Source of the DNA: Bacteroidales bacterium
GTDB lineage: Bacteria; Bacteroidota; Bacteroidia; Bacteroidales; UBA4417
NCBI GenBank assembly: GCA_030654075.1
Contig: JAURYB010000066.1
Location: 1-64,000, forward strand
Length of the DNA stretch: 64,000 nt
Direction of reading: 5' to 3'
The first letter of the stretch is position 1. Every line of letters begins with the position of its first letter. Under the pieces are notes generated by a model, which was given only the letters and a program-made list of their open reading frames with translations, had not been told where the DNA came from and did not search any database. The position numbers and the translations under genes were made by a program. Below, piece after piece: positions 63,201-64,000 of this stretch.

Positions 63201-64000
63201 TTCTGATATATTAAGAGTCGCGTTTTTATTAAGTGGAGGTATACTTGGTACTATTCTTAAATAGATCTTATGATGAAGTCGAGTTCTCAATTAAATTCGT
63301 GCGTGATATTTAAAACGAATTAAAACCGCAAACAGATAAAACTAAAAATCTATCGGTTACTTGATCAAATTACTATTTAAGAACGGGGACTATTTTTTTA
63401 AATATTTGTTAGTCCTTTGATTGAAAAACTAATTTAAATTCGCTTTTTAAGCTGAATACAAGAAATAGTAGCTGAAATTAGTGATTAATATAGTATAAAT
63501 ACAATGGACGAAAAAGCTTACCCAAATATAGGGAACTTTTTGCAGATTTGTACACTGAGAAATAAAGAAAAATTTTAAGCTATAGAAATTTTATAAATTT
63601 CCATTTTACGCATTATTTCTGTCCATTTCGCATTACCCTTACCAAATTGTAATTTTCAATTGAAATAGCAATATTTCACCATCCCTGTTAGTTGTGGTGC
63701 AATCAGTATAGAGAATACCAGCAGCTATTTTTTTTAATTAGGTCATCACTAGGAGGATTAAGAGTTCCTGCATTTGGCACCAAGACGTTTACTAACATGT
63801 TTCTATTATTAAATTGTGGCGAAAGGAAGGACAGAGCCAAATCCACAAGTACGAAAGAGTTATGATGCCTTAATATATAAATACGCACCCTTCAAAAAGA
63901 AAAAATCTGTAGTACCCAAATCTGAACTCAACGATTGCCAATTCATTGAACAGCAATTGTTTTTTTTTGATTAGCTGCAAAGTGGGTTAACTGGAACGCA
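63201..64000. other. AT-rich end region with possible gene remnants
   Basis: No full gene is seen. A CAAATATA (-7 reversed) near 63523 could be a distant minus-strand promoter. A 61-codon minus frame at 63703-63888 (LSFLSPQFNNRNMLVNVLVP) and a short plus frame at about 63914-63967 (VVPKSELNDCQFIEQQLF) look protein-like but match nothing recognised; they may be decayed genes of the same acquired segment. Confidence 0.4.

Noticed and set aside
63703-63888. 61-codon minus frame
   Set aside because: Protein-like wording but no family, no promoter and an upstream in-frame stop; kept only as a possible remnant in the region note.
59909-64000. Duplicate of the tRNA-Thr 3' end as an attachment site
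   Set aside because: No second copy of GGTTCGAGTCCCAT was noticed by eye downstream within the window.

Overview
The window looks like a chromosome segment from a Bacteroidota bacterium of the Bacteroidales/Cytophagales type. Evidence: AT-rich intergenic DNA, several upstream regions with the Bacteroidota -7 element TAnnTTTG, few Shine-Dalgarno sequences, a tmRNA tag ending YALAA, a protein with a type IX secretion (T9SS) C-terminal sorting domain, an LruC-domain lipoprotein, and long hybrid histidine kinases. No species can be named from the sequence alone.

Layout. Positions 1-1460 hold the end of an unidentified gene, a structured AT-rich stretch with two terminator-like hairpins, ssrA (tmRNA, minus strand) and low-complexity repeats. 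1460-9104 is housekeeping or miscellaneous: a coiled-coil exported protein, a prolyl oligopeptidase lipoprotein, a YD-like repeat protein, a patatin-like phospholipase, a YbjQ-family protein, a DUF985 cupin and a small unknown. 10152-18168 has a 1443-residue six-PAS hybrid kinase, a Lys/Ala/Glu-rich exported protein and a GH31 glycosidase. 18338-22057 (minus) carries an Hpt protein, rfbD, a UDP-glucuronate decarboxylase and UDP-glucose dehydrogenase. 22803-26979 (minus) is a hybrid kinase apparently split in two by a 25-bp tandem duplication.

27530-57100 is a large exopolysaccharide locus. It holds a lone receiver protein, an initiating sugar transferase with a degenerate receiver domain, a short TolC-like protein, a chain-length/tyrosine-kinase-like protein with degenerate ATPase motifs, a Wzx flippase, a Wzy polymerase/ligase, eight further glycosyltransferases, a membrane acyltransferase, a hexapeptide acetyltransferase, an FkbM methyltransferase, an asparagine-synthase-like amidotransferase, galE, rfbB, a membrane hybrid kinase (CHASE4-like) and a T9SS-exported beta-helix protein. 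The sugar nucleotide genes point to UDP-GlcA, UDP-Xyl, UDP-Gal and a dTDP-6-deoxyhexose as precursors. The three hybrid kinases, the Hpt protein and the lone receiver could form a phosphorelay that controls the locus; this is inferred from co-location only.

57200-64000: an LruC lipoprotein, tRNA-Pro(CGG), tRNA-Thr(CGT), a frameshifted and truncated tyrosine integrase just downstream of tRNA-Thr, and a pair of lipoproteins sharing an N-terminal module. One of the pair carries a caspase/gingipain-like fold and a YfaP-like domain; the other is the module alone. The last 800 bases are AT-rich and mostly empty.

Several families of short tandem and palindromic repeats lie between genes, including two copies of a hairpin-bounded element, one of which is filled with hexamer repeats.
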